Shown here: positions 60,571 to 64,000 of the stretch, one piece after another
Numbering within the stretch: position 1 is the first letter of the stretch
Layout of the letters: each line of letters opens with the position of its first letter
Source: Mesocentrotus franciscanus
Lineage: Eukaryota; Echinodermata; Echinoidea; Camarodonta; Strongylocentrotidae
DNA: 64,000 nt
NCBI GenBank assembly: GCA_037976565.1
Contig: CP137666.1
Span: 61,068,605-61,132,604, forward strand
Direction of reading: 5' to 3'
Translations under genes and position numbers: made by a program
Notes under the pieces: model-generated
Seen by the model: the letters and a program-made list of their open reading frames with translations, nothing else
The model's database searches: none
What the model was told of the DNA's origin: nothing

Positions 60571-63500
60571 GTAAGAATCAAAAATACAACTTCAAAATTC
60601 CTTACAAACTAGGGTCAAAATTCATGTTGTCAAGATTGTAAATCATTTAACAAAATTGATCAATACAGATTTTCAGAATTACTTTTACAGATGTCCTTTT
60701 TTGTGCTTTTTCTTCCCTTGGGTGAGTGCATCTCTTTACGCCCATTGGTTCTTAAGTTCTTAACTGCCTTAAAATTTAATAAAATTTATAATAACAATAA
60801 TGAAATTACTTTACATTTAAATGAATGCCAAGAGGCAATGTTTTTGTGGGTAATTAACAGCCCCTATGTGAAATCATTTTCATTAATTTGCTTGCGGATA
60901 CATGAATGTGATATTTATTGTGTTGTATTATCTCATTATTTTGCTTGAGTGTTATCTGTTGTAGATTAAGCATGCAAACAAGGTATTGTGATCATCTTAT
61001 AATTGTACTAATTTTGTTTGATTTGATTTTTACAGCTAAAAAGCCAAGAACAAGTATTGACAAGACAAAGTCTACAAGTGCAGCGCCTGTTGTTGATAAA
61101 TCAACATTTGGAAAGATGGTGACAGATGCTGGTTTCTGTCTTATTGCTGGAGACCATCCCAATCAGCTCAGTGAGTAACACACACTAATGTGTGTGTAGG
61201 CCCTTAGTTTACAGGGCTCAACACTAACTGAACGTTTAGGCAGCCATTAAATCATAGCGTTAATGTATTATTGATGTTTTCATGGATTTTTGCATGCATG
61301 CATTCACACATGTACATTATCAAATGAATAGTTATGTGATATGCCTATAAATAAACATATGGGCACCGTGCTTTCCAGTATGCCATACCAGAACTATGGA
61401 ACAATCTCCCAGAGTTTCTAAAATGTTGTCCTTCACTACATCAGTTTAAATCTGACATACCTATTTCAATCATGCCAGTCTTAAATCATAAAGTAAACTG
61501 TGAATTTTGTAATTGATTTGATAATTGTAAGTGATAAACGGTGAAAGCTCAATATTCTTCATGTCTTTTCCCTTCTCTCTCTCTCTCGTATCTAAGCATA
61601 TCATAGAGACAATTATGTAATATGCGCTATATAAGAATTGAACATTATTATTATTATAAAGTCAATAATATGTCTTGTGTAAATATTTTTGTTTACTGAA
61701 ATGCAGATGTAGATCAAGTAATGTTCCAGAAAAAGCTGAGAAAAGCAGTCAAGTCCGGAATGAATTTAGGAGAGGTATGTTATCAATTTCATACGAGAAG
61801 GGCATTGTGTAGTCTGTTTGCGGTTTTGGACCTAATTATGGATTTTGGATTTCTTTGTGGCTGATAATGTAAATGATATCTAAGAAACTCATTTCCCTTT
61901 TGATTATAATATTTATTAGAAACACATGGATATTATATCATTATATTAATATTATGTGCAGTAAGATGAAGGTATAATGTTCATTTAGGGTTAAATCATA
62001 ATAAAGTGTAGCATTAATGTTTACAACATGAAGATATTAATTCATAACGAAAATTGTCTGCTGCGATGTGATTTATTGATATTACTGTACTTATTTCTGT
62101 GTCACAAAATGGTTAGTGAATCATTGTCAGAAACTATATAAGAGTTTGTCTTGGTACTGCATTACCACACATTTCTAAAAGATGAACTTGTAAATTTGAT
62201 CCCGAGACAGTGATCTACTTGATTGTGATTGAAGGCTAAAATTGTGAAATTTCTTTGCTTTTTTTTTTTTTTGTCAACAGACTGTTGAAGAATTCATATC
62301 AGGCCTTCAAAATCACATAGAGGATCCAGTCAGGTAAGTTATTGATGGATTTTAAGTGTACCAATTACCCAAAGAGATTTTGCTCTGTTTATTAGGGGTT
62401 CTGCGTCGCTGTACTATATTCAACACTCTCTATTGACATAATAGGGACTTGTGAGTAGACTACTCAATGCACCTGTATGCACTCGCATGGAATAGTTCCT
62501 GCATGGAACCAGAGTCTGACTTGGGTTCCGTGCGCTTGGTTTTACGTTATCCTTTATCTTCTTCAAAATCCTGATTCCTATGCCCATAAAATGCTGAGTA
62601 ATTTTTTGGGGATGTTTACTTTATGTATTTTGGCTATCCACAATTTTTTTAAAAGGTGATTGGTATTTTAAAAGGCAATGATACACTTAAATAGAGGGGG
62701 GAACAACTAATATTTGCAGATAATGATGATATTTATTTAGATAACAGTAGGCCAAAATGTGTAACCTCATCTGTGCGACTACAAGGCTAGCCAACACTCA
62801 TGTAACTGACTTTTCTAGAGTCAAGTATTAAATTTTGATTCAGTCTTTGATAGTTGGATTGTTATAACATTTTCCACCCCAGGTTTAAATACAGTCTGCT
62901 GCTGACCACCTCCTCTACTGAATGTGAGAGGTAAGAGAAATAACTATCATTGAACTAATTTCATAATTTTACCAGACATGTATGAAACTAATGTACTATT
63001 ATTTCATGAGATTATTCTTTATTTATTTTTGTTTGCACTGTAAAACGAAAAGTGTTATTTGTGTTTTCCTATGATGTGTATTTTATTATAACTTGTATAT
63101 GAATTAGCCCTAGTAGAATTGTATTAATTTGGGAAAAGAATGGATGACTCGTGTTTCTTTGAAAATGTGCTGAATTTACCAGACAGGTTTTTAAATGTGA
63201 TATAGCCAAACCTTAAAAGACTGACTGTATAGAAAGATCACATTGTTCTTTTCCCTTGAAATGGTTTCTCATTTAAACATAGTACTAAAGGAACTTGTAC
63301 ATAAAGAGCGGTCTTTATATACAGGTTGTATTGTTCTTACACTATTAGAGGTGAGAAACCATTCCTTTAGCTTGTCATAAGTCTTAAGTTTGCTGACATC
63401 CTATTGAAATGTATTTTTGTGAAAACTTTACATTTCACATATTTTGATAAGAAGGATAAATACTATCAAACAAGTAACATGATAAGTCACATGATTATAA

Positions 63501-63599
63501 TCACCTGATTTTACCTGTCTAATTTTGATATTGTTCAGTGCTAGAGGAGGAAATCAGGATAGTCTCATCAGATTGATTCTTGGCATTGATGAACTGCAG
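60484..63599 (+). CDS. FANCD2: FANCD2, Fanconi anaemia group D2 protein, N-terminal 150 residues
   Basis: FANCD2 is the nuclear clamp that, with FANCI, is monoubiquitinated to start DNA interstrand-crosslink repair. Six coding exons (60484-60570, 61036-61170, 61707-61774, 62281-62333, 62883-62930, 63539-63599) splice with consistent phases. The basic N-terminus MAKSRGKPKRQRESLPDEDT resembles a nuclear-localisation tail. The diagnostic block follows: FGKMVTDAGFCLIAGDHPNQ, LNVDQVMFQKKLRKAV, TVEEFISGLQNHIEDPVRFK, SLIRLILGIDELQ, each aligning collinearly with vertebrate FANCD2. The ATG at 60486 lies two bases after an acceptor, so a noncoding first exon upstream is implied. The remaining roughly 1,200 or more residues, including the ubiquitination lysine, lie past the right edge. 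Confidence 0.94.
61036..61170 (+). CDS. FANCD2: FANCD2 exon 2 (coding)
   Basis: Codes AKKPRTSIDKTKSTSAAPVV then DKSTFGKMVTDAGFCLIAGD and HPNQL. The second half matches the FANCD2 'F.K.L...G..L..G...NQL' block. TTTTACAG acceptor, GTGAGT donor. Confidence 0.92.
61370..61660 (+). mobile_element. CR1/L2-like LINE 3' remnant in FANCD2 intron
   Basis: Contains a LINE C-terminal coding remnant (FQYAIPELWNNLPEFLK, then LHQFKSDI) at 61374-61460 and ends GCGCTATATAAGAATTGAAC followed by (ATT)n at 61660. Confidence 0.72.
61707..61774 (+). CDS. FANCD2: FANCD2 exon 3 (coding)
   Basis: Codes NVDQVMFQKKLRKAVKSGMN and LGE; VDQ..FQKKL is strongly conserved in FANCD2. ATGCAG acceptor, GTATGT donor, phase 0 on exit. 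Confidence 0.93.
62281..62333 (+). CDS. FANCD2: FANCD2 exon 4 (coding)
   Basis: Codes TVEEFISGLQNHIEDPV, matching the family's 'EEF.SGL...IED' motif. A long polypyrimidine tract and CAACAG precede it; GTAAGT follows with two bases carried over. Confidence 0.93.
62334..63538. other. FANCD2 introns 4 and 5
   Basis: No additional coding exon, RNA gene or clear element seen apart from the small exon at 62883-62930. Confidence 0.5.
62883..62930 (+). CDS. FANCD2: FANCD2 exon 5 (coding)
   Basis: Forty-eight bases coding RFKYSLLLTTSSTECE; corresponds to the 'FRNCLLSC' region. CCCCAG acceptor, GTAAGA donor; two bases carried over. Confidence 0.88.
63539..63599 (+). CDS. FANCD2: FANCD2 exon 6 (coding)
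   Basis: Codes SARGGNQDSLIRLILGIDEL and Q, matching 'SLIKLLLGID.LQ'. TTGTTCAG acceptor and GTCAGT donor, phase 0. The next exon is outside the window. Confidence 0.93.
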
Positions 63600-64000
63600 G
63601 TCAGTATGGTTATCACTTTTTTTCTTTTTTGTTGTTGTTGTTGTTTGGGGGGGGGGGTAATATATCATATGTATACAGATTCTAATATTTGTGAATTTAG
63701 TAGTTTTAAAGCATTGGCAATTCCCTCATGCCTTTGAGAAGGAATGAAATGTTACTCTTGTCTGTGTAATGCCAAGAAGGAGTTTCAATATTCGGAATGT
63801 GGGAGGGGGAGTGGAGAGAAATTGCAAATCAAAATACAAGTAGAAGAAAACAAAGAATTTTAGAGAGTAAAATTGGCTTGACAGGAGTGAGAACTATAGA
63901 AATATATATTGTAAATGAAAAAGAAATAATTGACAAAAACTCACTTTCACATGTAAAGAGGACAAGTACCATTTTATGCTCATGTCTTCAAGTTTCATAT
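63600..64000. other. FANCD2 intron 6, partial
   Basis: Contains a (TTG)n/poly-G run at 63630-63658; otherwise A-rich with no feature. Confidence 0.5.

Overview
The window is eukaryotic: AT-rich, with split genes using GT-AG introns, long introns full of transposon relics, tRNA-derived SINEs, non-LTR retrotransposon 3' ends and abundant microsatellites. The gene content (CLCA, adhesion GPCR, CDPF1, FANCD2), L1/Tx1-like LINEs and dense MITEs suggest a marine invertebrate. An ambulacrarian or other invertebrate deuterostome is my best guess, but the species is not established. I saw no bacterial genes, CRISPR array or operon.

Layout. (1) 16-11561, minus strand: the 5' half of a calcium-activated chloride channel regulator (CLCA) gene, four exons with matching phases, running off the left edge. 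(2) 11.6-30.3 kb: gene-poor DNA with SINEs, an RTE/Jockey-like LINE fragment, a Harbinger-like MITE, a CTATGTCCC-ended MITE, a 1.7 kb hAT-like element with an embedded LINE fragment, and a foldback element carrying nine 16-bp palindromes. (3) 30325-46600, minus strand: an adhesion G-protein-coupled receptor in nine exons (signal peptide, Ser/Thr-rich stalk, GAIN domain, GPS, seven-helix domain). Its introns hold L1/Tx1-like and CR1/L2-like LINEs, a SINE and a ~350 bp (TTA)n array. (4) 46.6-50.1 kb: repeats. (5) 50065-52120, minus strand: CDPF1, three exons seen, last exon not found. (6) 52.1-60.4 kb: inverted-repeat and hAT-like elements, including a ~710 bp hairpin, plus a CpG-rich island near 58.8-59.1 kb. 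(7) 60484-63599, plus strand: the first six coding exons of FANCD2, running off the right edge.

The four genes belong to unrelated pathways (secreted protease/channel regulation, cell-surface signalling, a small Cys-rich protein, DNA crosslink repair), so no functional cluster is implied. CLCA exon 4 and the receptor TM2-TM3 exon each show apparent single-base frameshifts, pointing either to assembly indels or to damaged alleles. The most unusual material is the set of inverted-repeat elements and the decayed tandem copies of a CDPF1 exon. I did not find a convincing new multi-gene system.
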